From the NCBI GenBank assembly GCA_016872155.1, contig VHBB01000001.1, positions 253,587-317,586 on the forward strand: a stretch of DNA of 64,000 nt, in the 5' to 3' direction. The position numbers and the translations under genes were made by a program. Source of the DNA: Sphingomonadales bacterium (GTDB taxonomy: Bacteria > Bacteroidota > Bacteroidia > Chitinophagales > Chitinophagaceae). The stretch's first letter is position 1. Each line of letters begins with the position of its first letter. Of the stretch, positions 16,621 through 25,361 are shown one piece after another. The notes beneath the pieces were generated by a model. The model was not told the DNA's origin and did not search any database. It saw only the letters and a list, made by a program, of their open reading frames with translations.

Positions 16621-17127
16621 TCAGGCCACTTTTTTTCTGGCTTTTCGCGTAAGTCGTTGCAAAATGTAATCGGTAAAACGATAGTGTGCCACTTGTTCGC
16701 GATTTAAAAACGACGCGCCCTTTATTTCTCCTATACAAGAAGGTTTTCCGCAAAAACATTGAAAAGGTTGATTCATTTCCCACTCGGTAGAGGGGTAAAA
16801 AAAGCCCAGCTCTTCTTCTTCGGCAATAGAACGAAGGGCAACCACTTTCATAGTGGTTGTATCAAAAAAACAGTTGGGTTCGCAACTGTGGTTGATGTAT
16901 TGCAAATAAGAAGGCTGCAACATAATGTGCTTGTTTGTTCCTACTTGCACGGTTAGATAAGAGGGGGTTCGCGAGATACTTCCAGAACTAAACGATGCGA
17001 TCTCTTCTCCTTTTTTAAATGCGCGCTTGGTAAAAAAACAAAGCTGTTGGTTGCTTTCGTTTAACCGGGTTTCTGCAAAACCGTGATCGGCTACAAGCTT
17101 GTAGCTGGTTAGTGTTGGGGCTGTCAT
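16621..17127 (-). CDS. stand-alone SET-domain protein with post-SET zinc motif
   Basis: A 168-residue protein made almost entirely of a SET fold. The core YINHSCEPNCFF (NHSCEPN at 79-85) is canonical and a post-SET cluster CFCGKPSC follows at 124-131. It is divergent elsewhere: the N-terminal GxG AdoMet loop is not evident (QLCFFTKRAFKKGEEI). The ELTxDY box reads ELGFFYPSTEW, though Tyr111 is retained. It could be a weak methyltransferase, a substrate-binding partner, or an enzyme with altered specificity. It is the first gene of the three-gene ATP-grasp/SET operon. The next gene upstream, a DUF2480 gene on the same strand, ends 84 bp before it. Confidence 0.82.
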   Translation of the reverse strand: MTAPTLTSYKLVADHGFAETRLNESNQQLCFFTKRAFKKGEEIASFSSGSISRTPSYLTVQVGTNKHIMLQPSYLQYINHSCEPNCFFDTTTMKVVALRSIAEEEELGFFYPSTEWEMNQPFQCFCGKPSCIGEIKGASFLNREQVAHYRFTDYILQRLTRKARKKVA

Positions 17128-17211
17128 GGGTTAGTAATCTATAGGAAAGATAGACAGCGTTCCCCTTGTTTTACGCGTAGATGCGGTAATGTGAATAAGT
17201 CAACAATAACC

Positions 17212-17721
17212 TTATCGTGGTTTTTTATAGACCGGCACCGTGCTGCAAGGTTCTCCGTACATCAAGGTCTTAACGATCGGAAGTAGTCTTTTGGTGGTCT
17301 CTATATAGGCAAACTCGCCAATGGGAGTGTCGCCACATCCTTTAATAATTACCCGCTGGTCTTGGTAGGTAGAAAGATCGGCGGCGTTGATGTTCTTTAG
17401 AAAAAGATGTTTGCGAAGCTCTTCTTCGGAACCCATAAAAAGATCGGTAGCCATTGGCTGTAAGTAGCTGGCCAATAACATATAGGCCCAAACGGGTATA
17501 ATGGCGTCGGCAGAGCAGGTAATAGCCACGGCCTTGTCTTTATAAACAGACCAATCGGTTTGCTTGAGGGACTCCCGAAACTCTTTTTCCTTTACGATCA
17601 TACCCATAAACAAGTGGTCCTTTATATCGAAAAGGGCAATAGGCTGACGGGGATACCACTGTTCTAGGTCGAGCGATATCAACCCGCTTTCCGCAACTTT
17701 GTTGACGATCTGATCAGCCAT
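17212..17721 (-). CDS. DUF2480 family protein
   Basis: A 169-residue cytoplasmic protein of a Bacteroidota-specific family of unknown function. It opens with VNKVAESGLISLDLEQWYP and contains the conserved central stretch AVAITCSADAIIPVWAYMLL and the later VIIKGCGDTPIGEFAYIE, both with invariant-looking cysteines. No signal peptide or membrane segment is evident. It lies between the PpiD-like gene upstream (18-bp gap) and the SET/ATP-grasp operon downstream, all on the same strand. Confidence 0.82.
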   Translation of the reverse strand: MADQIVNKVAESGLISLDLEQWYPRQPIALFDIKDHLFMGMIVKEKEFRESLKQTDWSVYKDKAVAITCSADAIIPVWAYMLLASYLQPMATDLFMGSEEELRKHLFLKNINAADLSTYQDQRVIIKGCGDTPIGEFAYIETTKRLLPIVKTLMYGEPCSTVPVYKKPR

Positions 17722-17738
17722 GGTATACTCTATGCTAG

Positions 17739-19859
17739 TTAATAGCGGGCCTGGCGCTTGTCTTTAATGGTAGCGGCAGCGCGCAAAACAGAGATCGGGT
17801 TATTGGGGCTATACTGATTAGAGAATGCTTGCAAGGCTTGTTGGTAGCGGCTTTGGCGAATGCTGTTGATGTCTCCTTGTATCACCGGGGTGGTGCCCTG
17901 GTTGTCTACTCGAATAACAAAAACACCGCTCAGCCCTTCGATAGGACCGGCCAGTGCTTTACCCTTGTTAGAGGGGTTAAAGGCGGCGCCCGTAACTCGG
18001 GGTTCATAGCCGAATGTTCCCGTGAGTGCCCCGGACATTCTGATGCTGTCGGCCGCTTCAATTGTTTTACCGCCCAGCGCTGTTGCGGCAGCATCGATCG
18101 TGGCGGGGGTTCCCATCTTTTTAATAATCAGGGCTGCCTTCTTTTTATTGCGAAGCACGGGGTCTACCGAAGCTCTTGCGGTATTTACTGCGGCGGTACC
18201 TTCTTTGATAACATCGTATACTGCGGCCACAATATAGTTGTTGTCGATACGCTCGGGCTTTAACACATCGCCTTTGTCGGCCTCATAAATGGCGCGCACA
18301 AAAGACCGAGAAGCGCCCACCCCCCTAACCTCAAAGGCAACGGGCGTAATATCAGAAGCGGTTCCTTTGGTAAGTCCTTGGGCTTTTAGTTTTTGTTCAT
18401 AAACCTTTTCGAAAGCGGCCAGGTCTTTGCACTCTCCGGCAAAAGCGTTGGCTTTATTAAGGGCGGCATTGTCGGTTTCTTGGCTAACCACGATTTCTCT
18501 TGGTAAATAAGCGACCTTGTACGCGGGGCCCGATCCTTTTTGAGAAAGCACCTCTATGTAGTGAAATCCAAAATCGGTCTTTACAATTCCCTTGCTGCCG
18601 GGCGAGCGTAAAAATATAAAGTCGTTAAAGGGGCCCACCATTTGTCCGGAGGGAACATTCTCGTATTTACCGCCGGTGGCCTTGCTGCCGCCGTCATCAG
18701 AAAATCTTGCCACCAGTGAATCAAAGATCGCTCCGGCAGCGACCGCCTTTTGCAGGCTGTCACAAAGATTGTACGCGGTGGCGGAGTCTCTGTTCTGGGT
18801 GCTGATCAAAATGTGTCGAAGCGAAACCGTATCGGGCATGTTGACCTTTCCCACCATGCGGGCCAACACATAGGTGTTTGCGTCAAGATAGGGTCCGTAT
18901 ACTTCGCCTACGGGTGTCTTAAAGATAGAGTCCTTCATCTGTTGCTGGATCGCCTTAGCGCTAACATATCCATTGTAGTACTGTGCGCCTTCGCCCGCCA
19001 AGAATTGTTCTAGGTTCTCCGCTTGCTTAAACCGCTCTTTTAGATTTGCCACCTCGCCCAGGGTGGTGGCGCTGTCAGAAGCAGACGGGGCCGCACTAAA
19101 CGACACATAATAACTGCTGCGGCTTTCTTGTTGCTTAAACTGGTTCTTGTATTTGTTTATATATTTTTCGATCTCGGCGTCTGTTACCGTTACGGCAGAG
19201 TCTGGTATATTGGTATAAAGCTCTCTTACCAGTGATATGCGGGCCAGTTGGCCGTTTTCGGCGTTTTGTTTTTCTACAATCCAGCGGGGGTAGTTGGTGC
19301 TGTTGGCAAACAAAGAGCTGTACTTTTCTGACATCCTCATATTGGCCAGCGCATTGATATAATTAGAAATGCTGGTTTTTTGCTCGGGTGTTCCTGATTT
19401 TAATAGCTGGTCTATGTTTTGTTTCGCGAGGGTTCCGTTATAGAGGCCGGTCTTAGTATCCTTGAACTGGTTTTGCAGATCTTGTGGTGCATTGACCCCA
19501 TATAATATGTCCCCGAGCTCCTTTTTTCCTACCTCAATACCAAGCAAAGACAACTCTTGTAAAAGAAGCGTTTCGCTTACTTTTTGATTCCAGGCCTGCT
19601 CGATCGCCTGTTGTGTCATGGCCGCGTTTTGGGGATATCCCTGTTGCTTCATATTCTCTTCGGCTTGAATAACCATAGGGTTAAACTCATCAAAGCTGAT
19701 CGACCATCCGTTTACACTACCTACCGAGGTCTCCATTTGCCCGCCCATTCTACTTTTTCCGGCGAAATAATCGGTTAAAATAAAGCCCAGCAAGGCGAGC
19801 GCAACCAATACAACCGTTACCTTGGCATACTTGTCTCTGATATCCTGAATAATAGACAT
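17739..19859 (-). CDS. PpiD/SurA-like periplasmic peptidylprolyl isomerase chaperone
   Basis: A 706-residue membrane-anchored folding factor. An N-terminal anchor (VTVVLVALALLGFILTDYF) follows a short cytoplasmic stretch (MSIIQDIRDKYAK), as in PpiD. A SurA-type N domain follows, with its NQKVSETLLLQELSLLGIEV helix. A parvulin domain starts about residue 340 (VSLRHILISTQNRD) and includes GGKYENVPSGQMVGPFNDFIF and VKTDFGFHYIEVLSQ. A second, degenerate parvulin-like region may fill the C-terminal third. It assists folding of outer-membrane and secreted proteins. Upstream lies the AT-rich gap at 19.9-20.4 kb. Confidence 0.88.
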   Translation of the reverse strand: MSIIQDIRDKYAKVTVVLVALALLGFILTDYFAGKSRMGGQMETSVGSVNGWSISFDEFNPMVIQAEENMKQQGYPQNAAMTQQAIEQAWNQKVSETLLLQELSLLGIEVGKKELGDILYGVNAPQDLQNQFKDTKTGLYNGTLAKQNIDQLLKSGTPEQKTSISNYINALANMRMSEKYSSLFANSTNYPRWIVEKQNAENGQLARISLVRELYTNIPDSAVTVTDAEIEKYINKYKNQFKQQESRSSYYVSFSAAPSASDSATTLGEVANLKERFKQAENLEQFLAGEGAQYYNGYVSAKAIQQQMKDSIFKTPVGEVYGPYLDANTYVLARMVGKVNMPDTVSLRHILISTQNRDSATAYNLCDSLQKAVAAGAIFDSLVARFSDDGGSKATGGKYENVPSGQMVGPFNDFIFLRSPGSKGIVKTDFGFHYIEVLSQKGSGPAYKVAYLPREIVVSQETDNAALNKANAFAGECKDLAAFEKVYEQKLKAQGLTKGTASDITPVAFEVRGVGASRSFVRAIYEADKGDVLKPERIDNNYIVAAVYDVIKEGTAAVNTARASVDPVLRNKKKAALIIKKMGTPATIDAAATALGGKTIEAADSIRMSGALTGTFGYEPRVTGAAFNPSNKGKALAGPIEGLSGVFVIRVDNQGTTPVIQGDINSIRQSRYQQALQAFSNQYSPNNPISVLRAAATIKDKRQARY

Positions 19860-20418
19860 ATATATAATGAATTAAAGGATGGCAAAAATAGGGGAAAAAC
19901 TGTGGAAAAACGAGCGCTTTAAAGAGTGGGGTGGCTTAGAAACCGGGGGTGGTTTTATGGCTGGGGGCCGCTCCTTTTTTTTCACAACAAGTGTTGGTGG
20001 GACTATTTTTTTGTGGATAACCCGGCGTGAAACGGGGGTATGAAAAAGGATAAAAAGAAGGCATCTTAGTCGTCTGACTCCTTTTTTAGTTTCTTTGTTG
20101 ATTTTGTGTATGAAATCCACAATAACCAAACATCGGCTTGTTTAATAAAAAACTAACATTTAAGATTATTTTATCAACTCTTTTTTGTGAATATCCTTTT
20201 ATTTTACTCATTTGTAGTGTTTTATAAAATCTTCTTTTTTCCCTTTTTTGTGAATATCTCTTATCTAAAAATTGTAGACCTAGGGTTATTAACATTTACA
20301 CAGCCCTAATAATAATAGGTTTTTATATAAAAAATAGATACTAATACTATTGCAAGGTTAATAAGGTGGACTGCTTTTAGTTTTTGAAAATTACAAATCA
20401 AAAGTTGAATATTGCCCC
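19860..20418. other. AT-rich intergenic region with DnaA-box-like sites (candidate oriC)
   Basis: A 559-bp gap without a credible gene, between divergently oriented genes. It contains TGTGGATAA at 20012-20020, the exact complement of the DnaA box TTATCCACA. Near-boxes are TGTGGAAAA at 19901-19909, TGTGTATGA at 20105-20113 and TGTGAATAT at 20186-20194 and 20249-20257. The right half (20140-20400) is very AT-rich, as a duplex-unwinding element would be. Genes run leftward to its left (14.0-19.9 kb) and rightward to its right (20.4-25.4 kb). parS-like sites and mnmG lie 8 kb away. It must also hold the nadA promoter. dnaA and dnaN are not in the window. Confidence 0.4.
20180..20258. repeat. pair of 16-bp direct repeats
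   Basis: CTTTTTTGTGAATATC occurs identically at 20180-20195 and 20243-20258. The spacing is 63 bp start to start, close to six helical turns, so a protein could bind both on one face. Each copy carries a DnaA-box-like TGTGAATAT. They lie inside the candidate origin region. Confidence 0.65.
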
Positions 20419-21402
20419 ATGGAAATAAATTCAAAAGAGGGTTGGTTAGATATTTCAGTTGATCCTACACTCGACCTTTTTAGTGAGATCCAACAATTAA
20501 AAAAAGAGAAAAATGCCATTGTTTTAGCGCATTACTACCAAGACGCCGATATTCAAAATATAGCCGATTTTATTGGGGATAGCCTGGGGTTGGCAAGAAA
20601 AGCACAACAAACCAAAGCAGAAATGATCGTCTTTGCGGGCGTTCATTTTATGGCAGAGACAGCAAAAATCTTAAACCCGACAAGAAAAGTGGTAATACCC
20701 GATTTACTGGCGGGTTGTTCATTAAGCGATAGTTGTCCTCCAACACTCTTTAAAAAGTTCAAAGAAAAATATCCCGACCATAAAGTGGTGAGTTATATAA
20801 ACTGCAGCGCAGCTGTTAAAGCACTAAGTGATGTTATCTGTACGAGCTCGAATGCAGTTTCTGTGGTGAATAGTTTTTCAAAAGAGCAACCACTCATTTT
20901 CGCCCCAGATAAAAATCTGGGGCGTTATGTTAACAAAATTACCGGCAGGAATATGTTGTTGTGGGACGGGGTTTGTATGGTGCACGAACTATTTAGTCAA
21001 GAAAAAATAATAAAACTCAAACTGCGGCACCCGGCCGCAAAACTAATTGCACACCCAGAGTGTGAAGAAGCGGTGCTACAGCTGGCCGACATGATCGGTT
21101 CTACAAGCGAATTATTAAAATTCAGTCAACAAGACTCCTCTCAAGAATTTATTGTAGCCACCGAGGCGGGCATCTTACATCAGATGATCAAAAACGCACC
21201 GCAAAAGAAATTTATTCCCGCCCCTCCTAACAACAACTGCGCGTGCAACGAGTGCCCACACATGAAGAGAAACACGCTCGAAAAAATATACACCTGTATA
21301 AAATATGAGCTACCCTCAATTGAAATGGACGAGGAGCTAAGAACGGCTGCCAAAAAACCAATTGATAAAATGCTAGCGATCAGTATGGCTGCCGGGCTCT
21401 GA
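20419..21402 (+). CDS. nadA: quinolinate synthase NadA
   Basis: A 4Fe-4S enzyme that condenses iminoaspartate with dihydroxyacetone phosphate to quinolinate in NAD synthesis. The opening [23 protein letters not shown], the [14 protein letters not shown] block and the [14 protein letters not shown] segment are characteristic. Candidate cluster cysteines are in AGCSLSDSC and in the C-terminal [26 protein letters not shown] is the middle block. At 327 residues it is of normal length. It is monocistronic, with the AT-rich candidate origin region upstream. nadB and nadC are not in the window. Confidence 0.96.
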   Translation: MEINSKEGWLDISVDPTLDLFSEIQQLKKEKNAIVLAHYYQDADIQNIADFIGDSLGLARKAQQTKAEMIVFAGVHFMAETAKILNPTRKVVIPDLLAGCSLSDSCPPTLFKKFKEKYPDHKVVSYINCSAAVKALSDVICTSSNAVSVVNSFSKEQPLIFAPDKNLGRYVNKITGRNMLLWDGVCMVHELFSQEKIIKLKLRHPAAKLIAHPECEEAVLQLADMIGSTSELLKFSQQDSSQEFIVATEAGILHQMIKNAPQKKFIPAPPNNNCACNECPHMKRNTLEKIYTCIKYELPSIEMDEELRTAAKKPIDKMLAISMAAGL

Positions 21403-21526
21403 CCCCCAAAAAAGGCTGCGCCTGACCAAGACGATCTTCGATGCAGACAGATTGTTGCAGAAGTACCACTGTAAAAAGCGGTACACGGCGATGGTTGCAG
21501 GCAGGGCTGAGTTTCACGAGTCGGCC

Positions 21527-21607
21527 CTGTTTCTTTTTTTCTCCGAGCGTGTTGTAGCCCACCGATGCTAAAGAGCGACGCGCCTCTTCGTTTGATAACC
21601 CTCCCAT
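21527..21607 (-). pseudogene. remnant of a P-type cation ATPase N-terminus
   Basis: Reading leftward from an ATG at 21607, the first 27 residues (GLSNEEARRSLASVGYNTL then GEKKKQ) follow the cation-ATPase N-terminal pattern GLSxxEAxxxLxxxGxN. The frame continues to 21380 but the translation after about residue 30 no longer resembles a P-type ATPase, and no membrane or phosphorylation-site sequence follows. I read it as a small leftover of a deleted ATPase gene in the 276-bp gap between nadA and the TPR gene. The match is short, so chance is possible. Confidence 0.35.
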
Positions 21608-21678
21608 AGGAGAAAAGTAGGCAACCCTAAAAAAATAACTTACATTGTATCGTCATTACCCCGCCAATTCTGATAATT

Positions 21679-22188
21679 ATGAAAAAGACATTCGTTCTGT
21701 TTTTACTCACCCTCTTTTTGCAGCAAACCCACGCACAGGGCGGCGGCTTTGCGCCCACCAACCTGGGCGGCCCCGCCATGAAATACCAGGGATTGCGAGA
21801 CACCGACCAGGTTCCCGATGTGGCGCTTAGAGAACAAGGGTTAAAGGAGTGGCGACTCAAACGCGACACCACGCTTGCCAAAGCAAAAAAGCTGCTCGAA
21901 GAAAAAAACTTCACCGCCGTCAACCAGTTATTGTTTCCCTATGATTACCTCGAACCCGACGACGCGCTTTTTTATGAGTATCTTGGAAAAAGCTATTTCT
22001 ACGCAGGCCTTCACCAACCGGCTCTCGATTGTTTTGTGATCTCTAACGATCAAAAAAAACAAACCGAGCTGCTGTTTTTTATTGGGCAGTGCCACGAAAA
22101 AATGGGCAACGAAAAGGAGGCCACCAAGGTTTATAAAAAGGGCGCCAAAGAAGGAAACGCAGACTGTAAGGCCAAGCTAACGGAGTAG
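21679..22188 (+). CDS. secreted TPR-like repeat protein
   Basis: A 169-residue exported protein with an N-terminal signal peptide (TFVLFLLTLFLQQTHAQ). The second half shows helical repeat character: ALFYEYLGKSYFYAGLHQPALDCF and ELLFFIGQCHEKMGNEKEATKVYKKGA each fit a tetratricopeptide unit. TPRs act as protein-protein scaffolds; the partner is unknown. The VPS10-type gene starts 41 bp downstream on the same strand, so the two exported products may work together. Confidence 0.7.
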   Translation: MKKTFVLFLLTLFLQQTHAQGGGFAPTNLGGPAMKYQGLRDTDQVPDVALREQGLKEWRLKRDTTLAKAKKLLEEKNFTAVNQLLFPYDYLEPDDALFYEYLGKSYFYAGLHQPALDCFVISNDQKKQTELLFFIGQCHEKMGNEKEATKVYKKGAKEGNADCKAKLTE

Positions 22189-22228
22189 CCCGTAGTACAA
22201 AAAACCCCCATCATTTAAGCACAACTCC

Positions 22229-25200
22229 ATGAAAAAAGCCAGCATTTTTTTTACAATCCTATTTTGTGCCCTCGCCGCATTTTCCCAATCAAAAAAAATA
22301 GCCGCACCCCCTGCTACGGAGCGAATTAATAGCTCGCTATTAGGGGCGGTCAACTATCGTCTTATTGGTCCGTTTAGGGGAGGGCGAAGTGCGGCCGTAA
22401 CCGCCAGTTATAAAAACCGGAACACTTTTTATTTTGGGGCTACGGGCGGTGGTGTCTGGAAGAGCACCGACGCAGGCGCAAGTTGGAAAAACATAAGTGA
22501 TAAATATTTTGGAGGAACCATTGGCGCCGTAGAGGCGGCACCTTCTAATGAGAACATCATCTATGTGGGCGAGGGAGAGAACACTATGCGCGGAAATGTA
22601 TCCGAGGGGTTGGGTGGCATGTGGAAAAGCACCGATGGTGGAAAGACATGGAAGAACACCGGGCTTAACGACGCAAGACACATTACCAATATCATCATTC
22701 ACCCTACCGATCCGCAAACGGTGTGGGTCGGCGTTATGGGACACTTGTTTGGTCCCAATACAGAGCGGGGGGTCTATAAGACCACCGATGGAGGACAATC
22801 CTGGAAACGGGTTCTCTTTGTAAACGAACAAACAGGCTGCAGCGACCTGGTAATGGAGACCGGAAATCCCTCGGTGCTTTATGCCGGTACTTGGCGAGTC
22901 ATCCGCACCCCACACAGCCTAGAAAGCGGTGGAGAGGGCAGCGGTCTTTGGAAGAGCACCGACGGGGGCGACACATGGTCTAACATTACCACCGCAAAGG
23001 GGTTGCCAAAGGGTGTTTGGGGTATTGTGGGCGTTGCGGTGGCCCCCTCTAATACAGACAAGGTGTATGCCATTTTAGAGAACGAAAAAGGCGGTCTTTA
23101 TATGAGCACAGACGGCGGCCAAAGCTGGACGCTTCAGAGTAGTGACAACAATATTCGGCAGCGTGCCTGGTACTACACCAAGGTATTTGTCGATCCCAAG
23201 AACGAAAATGTCGTTTATTGCCCCAATGTAAATTTTATGAAAAGCCGCGATGGCGGAAAAACCTTTCAGTCCGTTCGCACACCACATGGCGATCACCACG
23301 ACTTGTGGATCGACCCAGAAGATGGTAAAAGAATGATCGTAGCCGATGATGGGGGAGCGCAGGTAAGTTTTGACGAAGGAAACACCTGGAGCACCTATAT
23401 GAACCAACCCACCGCTCAACTTTATCGTGTAAGCACCGACAATGCTTTTCCTTATCGAGTCTTGGTAGCACAGCAAGACAACTCTACCCTTCGTATTCGC
23501 TCCTCTACATATGGGGCTTATATTGGTGAGCAAGATTGGGAAGCCACCGCCGGCTCGGAGAGTGGATATGTGGTGGCAGACCCGGCTAATCCTAATATTG
23601 TATATGGCGGAAACTACGGCGGCTATCTTTCTCGTTACGACCATAGCACCGGAGAAAATCGTGCCATTACTGTTTGGCCCGATAATCCAATGGGGGCCGG
23701 TGCCGACGGACTCAAGTATCGTTTTCAGTGGAACTTTCCTATCTTTTTTTCGCCGCACAATCCCAAGAAACTATACTGCGCCGGTAATGCACTTTTTGTT
23801 ACCGAAAACGAAGGCGCCAGCTGGACGCAACTTTCTCCGGATCTAACCACCAACGATAAAACAAAGCAAATTTCAAGCGGTGGCCCCATTACCAAAGACA
23901 ATACATCGGTAGAGTACTATTGTACCATTTTTACCGCTACCGAAAGCCCATTAGAAAAAGATCATATCTGGACCGGCAGCGACGATGGGCTTGTGTATTT
24001 GAGTCGGGATGGCGGAAAGAACTGGACCAACGTAACGCCCGCCATCGCCCCCACGCTAATGATGTGGAATGCTATTGAAGTAGACCCCTTTAAAAAAGGA
24101 GCCGCTTATATTACCGGAACACGGTATAAACTGGACGATTACACCCCGTATATCTATAAGACCGAAGATTATGGAAAGACCTGGAGGTTGATTACCGCCG
24201 GCATAGACAAGATGCATTTTACCCGTGTTACCCGTGCCGATCAAAAAAGACAAGGCTTGTTATACGCGGGTACCGAATTTGGCATGTACATCAGTTTCGA
24301 TGATGGCGCCAACTGGCAACGCTTTCAGCAAAATCTTCCGGTTACTCCCATTACAGACCTCACGATTAAAAACAACGATCTTGTTGTGGCCACTCAGGGT
24401 CGCTCGGTATGGATCATCGATGACCTGTCGATGGTACAGCAACACGACAATAAGATCGCCACCAAAAAACTTCATGTCTATACGCCCAATACAGCGTTTC
24501 GGGTAGCGCCCGTACAAAATCGCTGGGGAGGGGCGGCATCGTTGCCCGTTAACGTGGCGGCTAATCCACCTAAAGGAGCAGTGATTGATTTTTACAGCAG
24601 CAGCGTTACCGATTCGAGCAAGGCATCGGTTGCATTTTACGAGGCAGGCGGAAAAGAGATCTCGCGCAGCAGCACCGAATCAAAAACCAACCCCGTAAAA
24701 CTAAGCCGGGGCCACAACCGCTTTACTTGGGATCTGCAATATCCGGGTGCAGAGAAGATCGACGATCTGATCTTGTGGAATGGAGTGCCTGGAACCATCA
24801 CGGCGCCCCCCGGCAATTATTATGCGGTAGTAACGGTCGATAACGATTCCGTTCGTGTACCTATTCGGCTGGTGGCTGACCCTAATTACCGTTGTTCGCA
24901 AGAAGACTATGACGCACAGTTTACTTTTTTGCAACAAGTACAGGGCACCTTTAACGAAACCATGAAGGCTATCAAGAAAATTCGTTTGGCGCGAACGCAG
25001 CTAAAAGAGTTTGTGCAACGACAGGGAAAAGATTGTCCAAAAGAACTCAGCAAGCTCTCTGATAGTTTACTAAAAGCAATTACCAAGATCGAAGAGGAGT
25101 TGCACCAGACCAAGGCCAAAAGCGGGCAAGATGTGCTCAACTATCCCATTCGACTCGATGATAAACTCGGTGGCGTCTTCGATATGGCCAGTAGCGGCAA

Positions 25201-25357
25201 TATGGCTCCTCCCAAACAGGCTCGAGACGTATATGCTGTTCTTGCCGAACAAACCGATGCAGCAACACGCCAACTAAAGCAATTGCTTGACGAGGGTATC
25301 AAAGCGTTTAACTCGTTGATAAAAGAGAAGAACCTACCGGTGATTGTATTGCAGTAG
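22229..25357 (+). CDS. VPS10/sortilin-type BNR-repeat beta-propeller protein, secreted
   Basis: A 1042-residue exported protein with an N-terminal signal (FFTILFCALAAFSQ). The first 750 residues carry many Asp-box/BNR repeats of the S-x-D-x-G-x-x-W type: KSTDAGASWKNIS, KSTDGGKTWKNTG, KTTDGGQSWKRV, KSTDGGDTWSNI, MSTDGGQSWTLQ, LSRDGGKNWTNV and YKTEDYGKTWRLI. This gives a large, probably ten-bladed propeller as in sortilin-type domains. The last 300 residues hold a beta-sandwich-like part (KLSRGHNRFTWDLQYPGAE) and a helical tail. Bacteroidota homologues are annotated as VPS10 domain or glycosyl hydrolase proteins. No glycosidase active site was identified, and the ligand is unknown. Confidence 0.82.
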   Translation: MKKASIFFTILFCALAAFSQSKKIAAPPATERINSSLLGAVNYRLIGPFRGGRSAAVTASYKNRNTFYFGATGGGVWKSTDAGASWKNISDKYFGGTIGAVEAAPSNENIIYVGEGENTMRGNVSEGLGGMWKSTDGGKTWKNTGLNDARHITNIIIHPTDPQTVWVGVMGHLFGPNTERGVYKTTDGGQSWKRVLFVNEQTGCSDLVMETGNPSVLYAGTWRVIRTPHSLESGGEGSGLWKSTDGGDTWSNITTAKGLPKGVWGIVGVAVAPSNTDKVYAILENEKGGLYMSTDGGQSWTLQSSDNNIRQRAWYYTKVFVDPKNENVVYCPNVNFMKSRDGGKTFQSVRTPHGDHHDLWIDPEDGKRMIVADDGGAQVSFDEGNTWSTYMNQPTAQLYRVSTDNAFPYRVLVAQQDNSTLRIRSSTYGAYIGEQDWEATAGSESGYVVADPANPNIVYGGNYGGYLSRYDHSTGENRAITVWPDNPMGAGADGLKYRFQWNFPIFFSPHNPKKLYCAGNALFVTENEGASWTQLSPDLTTNDKTKQISSGGPITKDNTSVEYYCTIFTATESPLEKDHIWTGSDDGLVYLSRDGGKNWTNVTPAIAPTLMMWNAIEVDPFKKGAAYITGTRYKLDDYTPYIYKTEDYGKTWRLITAGIDKMHFTRVTRADQKRQGLLYAGTEFGMYISFDDGANWQRFQQNLPVTPITDLTIKNNDLVVATQGRSVWIIDDLSMVQQHDNKIATKKLHVYTPNTAFRVAPVQNRWGGAASLPVNVAANPPKGAVIDFYSSSVTDSSKASVAFYEAGGKEISRSSTESKTNPVKLSRGHNRFTWDLQYPGAEKIDDLILWNGVPGTITAPPGNYYAVVTVDNDSVRVPIRLVADPNYRCSQEDYDAQFTFLQQVQGTFNETMKAIKKIRLARTQLKEFVQRQGKDCPKELSKLSDSLLKAITKIEEELHQTKAKSGQDVLNYPIRLDDKLGGVFDMASSGNMAPPKQARDVYAVLAEQTDAATRQLKQLLDEGIKAFNSLIKEKNLPVIVLQ

Positions 25358-25361
25358 CACG

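Noticed and set aside
20086..20295. 69-residue leftward frame in the AT-rich gap
   Set aside because: Low-complexity composition, overlap with the direct repeats and DnaA-box-like sites, and no family resemblance.
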